Source: Heterodera schachtii (lineage: Eukaryota; Nematoda; Chromadorea; Rhabditida; Heteroderidae). Taken from it: a stretch of 64,000 nt of DNA. The notes beneath the pieces were generated by a model. It was not told where the DNA came from. It made no database searches and worked only from the letters and a program-made list of their open reading frames with translations. A program made the position numbers and the translations under genes. The DNA lies in assembly GCA_023374025.1 (NCBI GenBank), contig SIJG01000115.1, forward strand, positions 207,636 through 271,635, given 5' to 3'. Below are positions 35,771-48,790 of this stretch, in pieces (within the stretch, counting starts at the first letter, position 1; each line of letters starts with the position of its first letter).

Positions 35771-38599
35771 CAAAATAATTTTATTCGAGAAAATTTCAAA
35801 AAAATATGAGATGGATGAGCAGGAAATTTAAACAAAAAACAGAAAACTTTTATAACAACTTTTACAATTATTAATATTTTAAAAACAGAAAATACATTTA
35901 AACTCTCATTAAATTTACAAAGGTATTAACTAAATTTTTAATATGTTGGTCCCTTTTTTTATTTTTGCTAATAAAAGATGAAAATTGAAAATTTTAGATT
36001 TAATAAAAAAACCTATGATATAAACGAATTATATCATAGATAAAATTGAAAAATTTATTTATAATAACATATAATATAATTAATAAAGTAATTTTTTATT
36101 TAATTTAATTTAATTTCATATAAAATATGATAAATTCACCAATTGTTAATCTACACCAAATCTATTTCATTAATCAACATAACTACACTCACTAAAATAC
36201 AATGTAGATATTCAATTGTAAATTTTTAGTCAAAAAATATTAAATTTTATTTTAAAAGCATTATATTGCTTTCTAGGACATAATTAATTTAATGATATAA
36301 CAAGATTTTTCTTATGAACGATCTAACAGCGCAAGAAGGAAAATAAATTTTAAAAAATAAAATAAAATGATTGCTGATTATTTCAAATTATGCTCATCTA
36401 TGAATTCGTGGGAGAGATTTGAAAAATGAGTTTTATTTAAAATATTATATTTTAAAAGAAGCATCATCAAATTGTATCTTCTTCACTTCATGCGATAGCT
36501 CTAACTGTTCTCTGATAAATATATAAAATTATAATGATCGAATGAAAATGAAAATTTATATTGTTAAACTGATAATGCTTAATTTGATTTTAAATATATT
36601 ACATTATTTATTTTAAAAATACTTATATTGAAAACAAGCTTTAAAAAAATTATATTGGAGCACAAGAAAAGACAAAGCAATTAGCTGAAAAGGCGAGGTA
36701 AGAAATTTAAATAGTAAAATTGAAATGAATAAAAATAAACATAAAATAACCAGTAAAAGAGATTTACAAATGGAAAAAAATTCGCATATGGCAATTTCAC
36801 AAAATAATTAAGTTTTCATTAAAATAAATATTAATACAATTTAATTTAATTACACAACGGATTAGAAATTTCACAAAAAAAAATAATATTCTCCCTGAAT
36901 TAGCCCCCTAAAAATACATTCAAAGCTGAATAAAAAATTTAAGACCATTTATAATTTATAATTCCACAATTTAAATAAATAGTTAAAATTAACTATTTTA
37001 TCATTAAAAAATTAATTTCGAAAAATTTTTATACAGAAGGCCCATATACAAAGATATTTGCTGCAAAATTCACATCATTCTGATAATTACGAAAAAAGAG
37101 AAAAATTAGCATTATCTAAGTTCGAGAAAAATAAAAAATAAATAAACCATTTCTCTAAATATTTATTTGATTAAAAACGAAAATATATTTTAATTTTACT
37201 ATTTATTTTAAGAAATTTTTTTTTTATAATTTCATAATATTCAAAAAAAACTACATTTCCGTTAAATTTTAATTTAATTAGACCTAAATATTATCAACAT
37301 GACAAAAAAAACCAATTAAATAACCGTCAATTCAAAAAACAATTTTGTAAAAATAATAGAAAAGCTAATTATAATTCTATTAAATTGTCAAAAGTATTTA
37401 GACTAATCTAATTAAACTTATTATTTAGAAAAGACTTATTACTAATCACAGGAAATCAATTAATTTATGGAAAACAAAAAATCCTTTTGTTCGTCCATGA
37501 GTAACTAAAAAAAAATATTAATTTATTGATAAAAACAAATTTAATTCATAATGCAATAGGAAATTATAAAAAAAAAATAAATTATTTACTTTCTTAAAGT
37601 AAAGATAAATAAAATTAAAATAAAATTTATTTGCTTGATATTTTTTTATTTATTTGCATGTGAAGAAATGAAAAAAAAGAATAAAATTATTTTAATTTGA
37701 TCTCTTAAATTTAAACTTTGAAAAGAAAGGCGTAATAATTCACATATTATTACAAAATAAATTCATACAAAAAAATACGGAATATAAATAAAATAGATTT
37801 ATAAACTTTGACAAATTATATTTTTATAACATTATTATTAAAACAGGGCTGAGAACAAGAGAATAGATGTAATAATGAATATTTTTGATATTATATATAT
37901 TAAGAAAATAATTTTTTGATATAAATATTAATCGCACAAAAATAATTTAATTTGGATTTGAAAGACGCATTTCTGACCTTTTTTTAAATTTAAAATTATT
38001 TCCATTATAAAAATAGAATTAAAATGTTTATATTCAATGATTTATGCCTATTGAAGAGAAAAATTTAAGAACTTTGAAAAAATAAATTGAAAAACATTTA
38101 ATAAAAAAAAATTATATAAAAAATTGTATTATTTTATACATTTAACGAATAATGCTAAAATGTTCAATAAATATTAAAAAAATGTTGCTTTTTTCGGCAC
38201 CGTCGTACCTCTCCTGTGCCATAGAAATTAAAAAACCGTGCTTTAAAGTTTTTCCTACCAATTCGTTAATGTAATAAATTTTTCCAGACAAAAAGGCGTG
38301 AAATTCGTTATTGTTGTGTAAATCTTTTTAGGGCTAACATTTTCAATTTTTCTCCGCCGTCTCTTTAATTTTATAAATTTACTTAAAACCGCGAAAGTAC
38401 TAGGAATTAAAAATAAATTACAAAAACTAGAATTTTTTTAAAAATTGAATCATGAAATCTTGTCATTTTTCATTGTATCTGCTAGACATTTAGCATGTTA
38501 CTGGTGATAAAAACGATTTTTTGAGTAAATTAAATGTATTAAACTGATTTTTTTAAAATTATTATTTATTTTTTTGATTTGTAAAAAAAAATAAGAAAA

Positions 38600-38770
38600 T
38601 AAGAAGAGAACGAAATTCTAATTGAATAAATGTTTTAAGTATTATATTAAAGTGTAAATTGTATTCGTGAAAATAAAAATAAAATGCGCGAGTTCAAATA
38701 ATATTGGCCAAGATCTACATAAAAAATGATCAATTGAAGAAAATTAAAATTATGTGAATTTAACAGTAAT
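38600..38770 (+). repeat. Dispersed repeat family 10, copy b
   Basis: Direct partner of 35,605-35,770, anchored by AAAATGCGCGAGTTCAAATA and followed by TTGAAGAAAATTAAAATTAT. The downstream match continues weakly (TTTTGTTCGAGAATT against TTTTATTCGAGAAAA) to about 38,830. Confidence 0.75.
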
Positions 38771-41700
38771 TTTGTTCGAGAATTAAAAAAAAAAGGGATG
38801 AAAAGAGATTTACAAACAAAAAACATGAATATTATAAAAACATTTGCACATTATAAATAATAAATTTTTTTATTGATTATGAACAAGAAATTATTTTGTA
38901 TAATGTAATTAATTCCTCAACTTCCAAGCATGTGTTAATGCCCGAATCACATTTCATTGAATGCCGTATCCACATAAAGTGGTGTAAATATTCAGGACCA
39001 GTTAAATGAAAAACAAGAAAACTCAAATAATGTGATCACAATTGATTTTTCGTTAAATATTTTAAATTAATAAACAGACATTTAACTTCAATTTTAAATG
39101 AGTAAAAAAAAATAACTTCAAAATGGCATATTAAAGGAAAAACTAATTCCAATGAAAATTATTTAAAAAATTAAATTATCAATAGTTTTTAAATACGCTT
39201 TTTAGAAATAAAAATATACATGAGATGAATTCACAGCAGAAAACAAAGCATTAATTTTCTCTAATGAAAAATATTTTATTAAAAAATAGAATATTAAATA
39301 AACAGATTTTTAATATAACAATATTATTTCCATTTTGTTTGATAATTTCAAATGAAGATGTTCAAATTATATTTCTTATATTATTATTGACATTCTGTTA
39401 TAAGTATGCAAACTCAAAAAAGAAAACAAATTTTAATCCTGTTAAGTATTATATAGAATATTATTTATCTCAAAACAAAATAAAAACATTAAGGAAAATT
39501 TAAAAGTTAAATGGGGGCGTCTAAGAAGTGAGACCCCTTTAAGATTCGTCTAAAAGGACAAGAGGAAATATAAATATATCTTTAAAATCTAACAACAATT
39601 CTAATATAATAAAAAATATTCAAATTATTTTTAAAAAATTTGAACAATTCCGAGAATATTAATGCAAAAGCCAAAAGAAAAAAAGAATTGAAAGCGCACA
39701 ATTATAAATGTTAAAATAAAAATGCACATAAACAAACGAGTATATTAATGAAAAACCAAAGAAAAAAAACAGAATGAAAACGCACAATTAATAAAATATC
39801 AAAAAAGGTTAAGATAATCCAATTATAAATTAATTTATTCTCCATACATAGAAGCAAAAGCATGATATTTAGCCGAGAAAAAAGTGTTTTATTGTAAAGG
39901 TAAAATTTTGCAAAAAAAAAAAAATTAAATTTTTATTCTCTTTAATATATTAAAAAACATTTTAAAGCCGTGGTTTTAAAGAAGAGGATAAAAATATTAT
40001 AATACATTTTTTAATTAATATGTCGAACAGGTAATGGAATTCTAAAAAAAACCTCCACTGAACATGTGATTAAAATAGCAAAAAGAAATTTAAATAAATG
40101 ATTATTAATTAATTACAATTAGTAAACATTTTATGAAATATAAAAAAGGTATTAACAAAACATAACGATCAAATAGCACAAAAATTTTAAAGTTTTTTAT
40201 TTGATAAAAATAAAAAAACCATAAATAAATAAAAGTATCGAACGATAAATAAATAAAACGGAAAATAATAATTAATTCTTTTCAGAATCTAAAAAACAAA
40301 TATGGAAAAAAAGAAACATTCTAAATAGCTCAATTATCAATTAACCAATTATAAATTATCAATAATTATACAGAGAAAATCTTACAAAATTCACTTTTCA
40401 CAAATCGAAAAAAGGGAAAAAAGAATTCGTTTTTCATCAAATCACAAATAGCGTCATTATTAAATCTTGAACTTCAGAAAAGAAAAAAACAAATAAGAAG
40501 GTTTGGTCATTCTAAACAAAATTATATTAATAAATTTAAAAAATAAACTAAATAGATTATAAATAAGGTAGCATAAAAATTAACGAATCAAAACAAATTC
40601 TGATTTTGTGATCACAAAATAATTAAAGTAATTTATGACAAGTATAGCTTGAGAACGTAAAAAAAGGCACCAAAAAATTGCAAAAAAAAGGTATGAAAAA
40701 AATCCTCAAATAGACATGAAAATGGCCTTTAAAATTTTTTTAATAAGGATTTTTAGGGAGCAAAACAAGTAAAAATTTATCAAAAAACTTAATTTTGGTC
40801 ATTTAAATGTGTTTGGCTCCACATTCCTTTAAAAGTTCCAAACTTTGGCATTTCGGGGTCGGGGTTCGGTTAATTATTTAAAATTTTTTTTATTATCATT
40901 GAGCCCGGAAAAATGTACAACCGGAGCAAATGGTGACTTTCCACACATGACAAAAATGTTTCTTAATTTCAATTCCATTTATGGTCGTTGGATAAATAAA
41001 TACAATCAATTATCATAAAACGCCAAATATTTTAAAGAAATATGAATAGGGAAGATCAATTTGGACTTATTTTCTTCGGTATTAAATTTTAGAAAATTTA
41101 AAAAATGAACATTTAATAAAAAATGAAAACAAATAATATATTGCTAGAAAAAGAGTTTATTAAAATTGTTATATTAATAATTTTGGTTTAAATCGAATGT
41201 CAAAAAATTAAAGTAATGGAAGATAAAAATTTCTATTAAAACATCAAAAAAAAAGAAATATAATGAAAAATTTAATAATTATATTTTAACAATTTAATTA
41301 CATTTTCTAATAAAAATGAACAACAAAAAATATTTGTATGATGATAATTATCAAATAAATGCCATCTGCCCTTGGGCTCATCATTGATCTAATTTTTTAA
41401 ACTTAAATATAAAACCTAATTGTTATTTCAAGGGATGCTAGTGCGTTTCGTTAAAATGCCACAAGATAGAATACAGTTACTATGATTAAATTTTATTTAT
41501 AAGATTATATTTTTATACAAACACTTACAAATGTATTTGAACAATATAACTTTTGTATCTTTTATTTAAGTAGCACACATATGCTTATATTATAGCAACA
41601 ATGATCAACTTTATTGAATAATATTAAGCAAAAAATTTTTTGTTTTTTTAAACAAATTCTTGTCTTGACTGACGCGTTGGCACAAAAATATATTAATAAT

Positions 41701-42862
41701 TATTATGCCTTAAATCAATGTTAATAAAATAAATTTATTCCGCTGAAAAAAAAATTAATCGGCGAGAGTTGCTCCACTAATTGGCCATTTTTTTATTTCT
41801 AATTGGCGATATAAATGGAAATCAATAATTAAATATTTTACAAATTAATAAAATGATATTTTAATTTTAAAAAATGGAAAAATCAATTGCTCAAATTAAA
41901 AACACCAAATTTAAAATCTTTTTTAGAAAAATATTTATAAGAATTATTGCAAGTTTAGAAAAAAATAGGAAAAATTACCACTAAAAAAAACTTTCTTTAA
42001 TCTCAACTATAATAAAGATAATTATAAAATATAATTTAAAATTAAAAAGAAATATTTTTATTGTCCTTATTTTAATTAATTTAATGACTAAAAAATTTCA
42101 ATTATATATATATATATTTTTTTTTCTTATGGAATAAAAAATAAAAAGTACTATTCATCAGAAATGTTATCCAAAGGAATGTCCCTACCTAAAATACATA
42201 CAACCCCAGCCCTGAACAAGAATTTTCTCGAAATATATTGAATTTATTCTTTGTTTATTTATTACTGAACGAGATATTGTATTTAAATAATAGTTCATTG
42301 ATTTCATATAATTTGATTTTAAAAAAATAACTATTAAGAAACTTCGACAATAAAAAAAGCAACTTAACGAAGCATGAGATTAAATATAAAAGGAGATTAA
42401 CAAAAAATAAAAGTTATTTTGTAATTTTGATTGATAAATAATAAAATATAATTCAGCCTTTGCGTTGTTATAAATTAAACTCAAAAACTATGTTTTTTTG
42501 AACATTTTTAGTAAAACTTTCTTGAAAGTTAACGAAAATGAAATTATGCATGAAAAGATTCATCACATCATTTATTATAGCAAGAATTTTAATAAATTAT
42601 TAAGAAATAACTCAATTTGAGTGGAAATAATAAACTCGGCAAAACAGCAAAACCCGGCAATTTCAAGTGTTTTTTGCCGGATGGGATTTTGCGGGAATGG
42701 AAATGGTTTGATTTAAACAAATATAAAAAAAGGAAGATAAATAATTATACAAAAACAACTGCAATTAAAATTATTAATAAGATATGTTTATTCATTTAAA
42801 TCAGTTTCAATCATTAATAAACTAACTGCTAATTAAATAAAAAAAAATATTAAAATTAATTG

Positions 42863-43149
42863 TTACAATAAATACTAAGTCTCAATTATTATTTTTATGG
42901 CATTTCATCATTAATTCATTAAAATAATGTCATAGTGACTTAACGCACTAACGCACCAGAATGCTTTCCCATCACAACTGACAAGGAAAGTTTGAAATTT
43001 CTATTATTACGCTAAAATAAACAAAAATAATAACCAAACATATTTGTCACATCATATGAAATAGCTTTCTATATTTGATTTTCAAAATAAAATTAAAAAA
43101 ATTTAAAAAAAAACTAAATTTTTAAATGCATTAACACAAAATTTATTGA
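42863..43149 (+). repeat. Local duplication block D, copy 1
   Basis: It starts TTACAATAAATACTAAGTCT and includes TCATAGTGACTTAACGCAC and CATCACAACTGACAAG. The same text recurs at 44,169-44,430 with few differences. Here ACTAACGCAC is locally doubled. It is followed at once by block E. Confidence 0.88.
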
Positions 43150-43153
43150 CTTA

Positions 43154-43352
43154 ATGTACTCTTTCTGGGGTAATTTTAGGGGTGTGCGAGTCTCGGTTCT
43201 CGATTTTTGACTCGAAAAATTTCTCGGCATTTTTGCTTCTCGGTCTTGGTTTTCGGTCTCGTGTTTATCGTCTCAGAAAACGAGAAATATTGAAATTTAG
43301 AATAAATTTTCTTAACAAAATTCATTGTAAATCCCAAAAAATTTTAAAAATT
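43154..43352 (+). repeat. Local duplication block E, copy 1: CTCGG-word island
   Basis: It begins ATGTACTCTTTCTGGGGTAA, then TAGGGGTGTGCGAGTCTCGG, then many CTCGG/CTCG and later ACGAGAA words. TAGGGGTGTGC is reminiscent of hAT-type termini. The copy at 44,743-44,942 shares 24 bases upstream of that point, so the pair arose by segmental duplication, not by two insertions. The short open frame across it is not a gene. Confidence 0.85.
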
Positions 43353-43384
43353 ATTGTATTTTTTAAAGTTTTATTTTCAGAAAT

Positions 43385-44168
43385 ATGCGTATGAACTTAT
43401 GAAATGATGATCTAAAATTAGAATTAAAATAAATGGAAATTGTTTATTTAAAAATAAAAAATAAATAAAATCTTATATAAAAAATATTTTAAATGATTAA
43501 CTGGTTAATGATTAATGAAATCGAAATAAATATTTAATAAATTAAAAACTAAAATAGAGTTGCTAAAACAAATATTTTAATATTCCAATAAATTATATTA
43601 AACAGAAACCAAAAATTTATTTTAATTAAAATGGTGTAATTTAAAATGAACTAAATAAACAATGTTTTTCGATTTTATTTTCAATATTCAATTAATATTC
43701 ATAAACATAGTAAAAATATATATACTGTCACCTTAATAATAATGAAAAAATAAAGCTAATTTATTACTAAACTTATATTATTAAAAATAATTTACACATA
43801 AATATAAAATGTACGGGGCAAAAAATTGCGAGTAATAAAACCTATTAATTAACCGGCATTTGCTGAAAATGAATGAAAAAATCTTGACCAAGCACGAGGA
43901 AAATTTAAGAAAACTAAAATATATTAATTCATACATAAGATATTATACATATATTAATATAAAATTCATATTTTATAAAAGTGATAAAAATATTCATTTT
44001 TACGCTAAAGATAAAGAAAAATATTAACTTTTGTAAAAGTCAACCAAATTAAATTCTATTATATCAATCAATACCCCTAATGCATTTTATTACAATTTCT
44101 ATGCAGAATATTAATTTATTTTTCGAAAATATTATAAATATAAAATTAATAATTCATATCTATATTTA
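43385..44168 (+). repeat. Permuted repeat family 5, copy b (inverted with 17315-18428)
   Basis: Blocks A (43,395-43,735), B (43,740-43,835) and C (43,845-44,165) follow each other closely. In the 17-18 k copy, read on the opposite strand, they occur as B-A-C. The match includes CAAGCACGAGGAAAATTTAA and AAGTCAACCAAATTAAA (here) against their reverse complements at 18.2-18.4 k. This copy lies between the two copies of a local direct duplication (42.86 k and 44.17 k). Confidence 0.85.
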
Positions 44169-44430
44169 TTACAATAAATACTAAGTCTCAATTATTATTT
44201 TTATGGCATTTCATCATTAATTCATTAAAATAATGTCATAGTGACTTAACGCACCCGAATGTTTTCCATCACAACTGACAAGTAAAGTTTAAAAAATAAA
44301 ATTAAACCAAAATAATAACCAAAAATAATTGGTCATATCATACAAAATAGCTTTCTTCATTTAATTTTCAAAATATAATTTAAAATTTAAAAAAACTAAA
44401 TTTTTAAATGCATTACCACAAAATTTATTG
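44169..44430 (+). repeat. Local duplication block D, copy 2
   Basis: Second copy of 42,863-43,149, spaced 1306 bp from the first. In this copy about 310 bp (44,431-44,742) separate D from E; in copy 1 they abut. Either a segment inserted here or was deleted there. Confidence 0.88.
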
Positions 44431-44742
44431 AAAAATTTCACTTAAAATAAATTTAATGGCATCATAAAATGTAAAACCCTTTATTTGAGAATGGGGCAAT
44501 GAACAAGAACGCATAACAATTGCCTTGATTCTGCCATTTTGAAAAAATATATATAATGAGGGAAAAAATTTTTCACTAAATGTTAATGAATTAATTTAAT
44601 ATTTTTGCAAATAATGAACATGAACATAAAACAAACAAAAGAACGGCAATAAATTCTTTCACATAAAAGATGAAATTTTCAATTTAATCTATAATATTAA
44701 ATTTAGTACTTTTGCATTATGTCGTCCCCGTCCCCCATAAAA

Positions 44743-44942
44743 ATGTACTCTTTCTGGGGTAATTTTAGGGGTGTGCGAGAGTCTCGGTCCTCGATTCTTG
44801 ACTCGAAAAATTTCTCGGCATTTTTGCTTCTCGGTCTTGGTTTTCGGTCTCGTGTTTATAGTCTCAGAAAACGAGAAATATTGAAATTTAGAATAAATTT
44901 TCTTAACAAAATTCATTATAAATCCCAAAAAATTTTAAAAAT
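44743..44942 (+). repeat. Local duplication block E, copy 2: CTCGG-word island
   Basis: Near-identical to 43,154-43,352, with an extra AG in GCGAGAGTCTCGG and a handful of substitutions. The A-excess block of the window ends within about 50 bp of its right edge. Confidence 0.85.
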
Positions 44943-45054
44943 TTAATTATTTATTTTCTTGACAAGAATTTTGATTTTTAAAATATTTATCTCAATATTG
45001 ATATGGCTTAATTTTGTTACTTTTTTGATGAAATTTTACATTTTACACCCCAAA

Positions 45055-45220
45055 ATTTGAAAGTTTTTAGTAGAGACCGAGATTTCCAAATTCTCCGGAC
45101 CGGACCGGACTGGTATTTTAAAAAATGACCGGATCACGGATCCGGTCTCTCATAATCCGGTCAATCCGGTGAATCCGGATTTTCATATTGCCGGATCCGG
45201 AACCGGATTCCGGATTGGTA
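45055..45220. repeat. CCGGA/TCCGG-word island
   Basis: About 160 bp densely packed with CCGGA, CCGGT and ATCCGG words, including CTCCGGACCGGACCGGAC, ATCCGGTCAATCCGGTGAAT and CCGGATCCGGAACCGG. G+C is far above the surroundings. AGAGACCGAGA at 45,072 echoes the CTCGGTCTC vocabulary of block E. There is no terminal repeat or target duplication I can define. A decayed non-autonomous element with subterminal arrays is plausible. Confidence 0.6.
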
Positions 45221-48200
45221 AACATTTAAATTTTCATGTGTTAATTTGGGAAAAAACCCGCAAAATTTTCATCAATTCAATAAAATTATAAATTTTCTTC
45301 ATATTTATTTTGTTAATAATCAATATTAATTATACAAAAAAATTCTATAAAAAACTCACAAGTTTATTCGTTTCGATTTATAATTTTTTAGTTTTTCCAT
45401 TGTCGGGTTTAAGTAAAGTTAATTATCTTTTCTCTTTTCCAGTTTTTCAAATTTTAACTTACTTTCAGAATGCCAAGATAATAGCCCCATGTCATACTGT
45501 AGACAATTTTAGTAACTTCTTAGATTTGCACTCAATAAAATAATAAATATTTTGATTTTTTTAATAAAATAATAAAAATTTTAATTTTTTTAATAAATAA
45601 TAAGTGTATATATTTTAAAAAAGGTACTTTTTATAAAATATTATAATAATCTACTTTGAATAAACAAGCAATTCGTAAAACATTTTGCATTTGTTGGAAT
45701 TTTTTATGATTTTATTGTTCTTAAAGATCGTACATTTTTATGTTTTGCAGATTAATTATCTAAAGCATCAGTGGTCTTCACTTTTAATCTTTTCTTAAAC
45801 TCATAAATATTTCCGTTAATATCTTTATTTTAAATCTCGTTTATTACGCGTTATATTGTAAAATATAAATAAATATATTTTTTTTTATTAATCGAGGATT
45901 ATTTCATAGATTTAATTTTATTAATTGTAAAATAATTTATTTTTTTCTTTTGACAATATTCATCTTTTATTCTCATGATATTGTCGTTTTTAAAGGCACA
46001 TCACGGAATCCTTCTTATTGTTATATAAATAAATAACTTTATTTACATATCTATTAATATCATCTAATTGCTATTATTGCATATTTTTATTTAAATTATA
46101 TTTTTTTCATCACCCTTTTCAAATCACTTTGAAAACAATTGAAAAAACATAGTGAAAATTAGTTAATTATAAATTTTAATGATAGTTTAAATGTATTTTT
46201 TTGTTTTAAGATAATTCTATAATTTGTAATGTTTTTATAAATGTGTTTTTGTTTTTTGTTTTTAAATTTCATGCTTATCCTCAATTTTTTTTTGAAATTT
46301 TCTGTTGTTTAATTCTAATTTTTAGTTTTTATTATTAGAAAATAAATAACATAGTTCTTCAATTCTTTATTTTTTAAAGAATAAATTTGGACAACATTAA
46401 TTGAACTCGCGCGTTTTACTTTTTTTATTAACGAAATTCTAATTCAGTTGCACTCAATAATAGCATTATTTATGATTGATTGTTTCCATAATACTTCTCG
46501 AAATCCTTTAATTTTTTTCATTCTATTTCTTTAAATTATTTTTCTTTTTTAAAATTTTCTTGTTTACTTTATTATTATATTTAATTTTATATTTTTAAAT
46601 ATCTTTCTTTTTTCAAAATGTATCTATTTAATCTCATGATTTTTCTATTACAAAGAGATTTTTTTAACTTATTATATGTATAAATTTTCAAAATAATTCC
46701 TTGCAATTAATTACGGATCAAGAAGTTTTTTTAATAGAATAAAGATAATTTTAATGGATTTTATATTAATATATTATTTCAGTATTCGTTTGTTTATTTT
46801 AATCCATTGATCATTTGTTTTGGCATATCAAATTGAAAAGAGTTAATTTTTTTTATCTTTATTTATGTTGGAAAATTCAAAAAATCACAATTTTTTAGAA
46901 ATAAGATTAATTAAATTGCACAAAAAAATGTGATGAAGTAAAATAAAATTAATAAATTCACATATTAAATGAAAAAATATATAAAATGTTAAAGGACTAA
47001 TAAACCTTTTTTTACTCTAAAATATTGAAAAATTAAATTAACTAATGAAAACAAATCATAAATTAATTTTAAATTGTTATATATCGAGCTTGACACGAGC
47101 ATTAATTTAAATTTTAAATAAAGTTTCCAAATAATAAATGGAAATAATTTGTTGAAAAATTATTATTTTATTTTTAAAATATTTTAAATTAATAAACAGA
47201 TTTTTTAACTGCAATTTTATGAGAAAAATAAAAAACAAATCAAAATGTTAGATCAAAGTATAAATAAATCCTCATATAATGAAATACCCATTTAAATTAT
47301 AATCATTTAAATTTTCAATATAACAATTAGTAAAATAATTTTACTTAATGAAATATACTAATAAAAATTATCTAAAAGAATTTGCATTTTAAATTCACAT
47401 TTTTTAATAAATATTTTTGTTATAAATAATTGTATTCTTCTAAATAATTCATAATTAAACCACAATGTATATTATCACAATTTTAAAAATTTTTTATAAA
47501 AAATTATATCTTTTTAAGAAATCTTTTAATCAACAAATTTTACAGACTTCTTATTAAAATAAATTATATTTTTAATAAATAAAACTCAATATAAAAAATT
47601 TAATTAGTTCACAAACTCTTACACTAATAATTTAAAAAATTTAAATGAAAATTATTTAAAATAATCTTTTATCTTTTATATTAATTGAAAGATTAATAAA
47701 AATAAAATAAAAATACATAATTGATTTAACATATTCTTTTAATTTTTAAACTTTAAAAAATGAAAAATAATTATGCTAAAAAAATTAAATGATAAATACA
47801 AGGAACGGATTTATTTATTTATATTTTTCACGAAGTTTGAAAATGCTTATTCTTCTGTTCGTTTCGTTGTTTTCAGGCTTGAAATTGAGCAGAAAATACC
47901 TTCGTAAAAGGATTTTTTGTATGAAAGATTTCGAATAGTTTGATATTTTCAGTATTTTTTACATAAATTCAAACATTTTTAAAACGTAAAAATTAAATTC
48001 CCGAAACGGCCGTAAATTTTCAAGTTATATTAAAAGTTGAGGGTTTTTTAATTTGAACTAACCGTTTGAATTTTTCATTTCGAAAATGTATATTTTTATT
48101 ATTCTGAGTATTTAACAAAATTTAGAATCAACAAATTATTTTCAAAAACCTTATATATTTTAAAAGCAATTTTTAATTTAAAATTTCATTATTATTAATT

Positions 48201-48250
48201 CAATACACTATCTTTCATACTTAAATTATATTTTCTTATAATAAAAACAT
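45220..48250. other. A+T-rich non-coding DNA, T-excess then A-excess
   Basis: T-rich on the + strand to about 46.85 k, then A-rich. It contains the inverted family-10 copy (46,320-46,490) and TTTAATCTCATG at 46,628 (the reverse form of the CATGAGATTAAA word). The open frame at 45,310-45,543 has no domain, signal or homology I can recognise. Nothing else stands out. Confidence 0.6.
46320..46490 (-). repeat. Dispersed repeat family 10, copy c (inverted)
   Basis: Its reverse complement reads ACGCGCGAGTTCAATTAATG with TTGAAGAACTATGTTATTTA following. It therefore matches both 35.6 k and 38.6 k. It lies in the T-excess block 45-46.8 k, as expected if strand bias reports repeat orientation. Confidence 0.78.
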
Positions 48251-48790
48251 AAAAAAATGCTAAAATATGTATGAAATATGTACAAAAACCCCCAAATATG
48301 TACTAAAATATGCAAATAAAATTTTTTTTAATGGATATTTTTGGAAAAAAATTCTTTGTAAAAAGTAAAATAGGCACAAAATGCCATAAAAATGAAAAAA
48401 TAGGCTTAAATTACCTTTTAGTATTTCAAAAATTAATTTTTATATATTATTTTTTGAAAAAAAATTCGATTTTTTGAGGATACATTTTCAAAAAAATTTT
48501 TTTAATTTTTCACAAAAAATTTCTATAAATTCTCGAAAATCCTCAAAATATGTAAAAAAAAAAACGAAAATATGTACGAAAAATTGCGAAATATGTACGA
48601 AAAAGTCCAAAATATGTATAAAAATATGTACATATGTAATATGTAGAAAAATCCCAAAATATGTAAAAATATGTAAATAAAAGTCCCAACTTTTGTTCGC
48701 AAACACAAAAAAGAAAGTGTTTTTACACTAATTAGGCTATGGAGAATCCAGGAAAAAAATATGTATTTACATAAAATTAGCAGCCCTAAT
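48250..48790. repeat. AAATATGTACGAAAAA-type minisatellite island
   Basis: Spaced words AAATATGTA/AAATATGTACGAAAA occur at about 48,263-48,315 and again, about ten times, from 48,545 to 48,685. Next come TTGTTCGCAAACACAAAA, TTAGGCTATGGAGAATCCAG and an end near GCAGCCCTAAT (48,780). A shorter inverted copy is at 3764-3960. On the minus strand the right end reads TAGGGCTGCTAATTTT, which could be a terminal repeat, but no left partner or target duplication is visible. Confidence 0.65.

Larger units (their letters stand above)
30972..42862. other. Long A-excess A+T-rich non-coding stretch
   Basis: About 12 kb without a supportable gene. CGTGAGATTAAAGAG lies at 31,084, and an 8-bp hairpin GTAGACGT/ACGTCTAC at 31,606-31,628. 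Dispersed copies lie at 33,440-33,592, 33,898-34,045, 35,605-35,770 and 38,600-38,770. A slightly G+C-richer patch at 38,185-38,380, AAAAGGCACCAAAA words near 40,660 (also in the 12 k hAT-like element), and GGTCGGGGTTCGG at 40,857 are isolated. CCGGCAA/TTGCCGG words near 42,640-42,690 look like another decayed island. Confidence 0.6.

Noticed and set aside
39264..39503. 79-codon + strand frame with a hydrophobic segment (IIFLILLLTF)
   Set aside because: A hydrophobic stretch is expected from T-rich codons. There is no recognisable family, no splice or promoter support, and many frames of similar length occur by chance in this window.
43178..44790. Two independent hAT insertions sharing TAGGGGTGTGCGAG ends
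   Set aside because: The two copies also share 24 bases upstream of the supposed end, and they lie in a local D-E duplication, so a single segmental duplication explains both.
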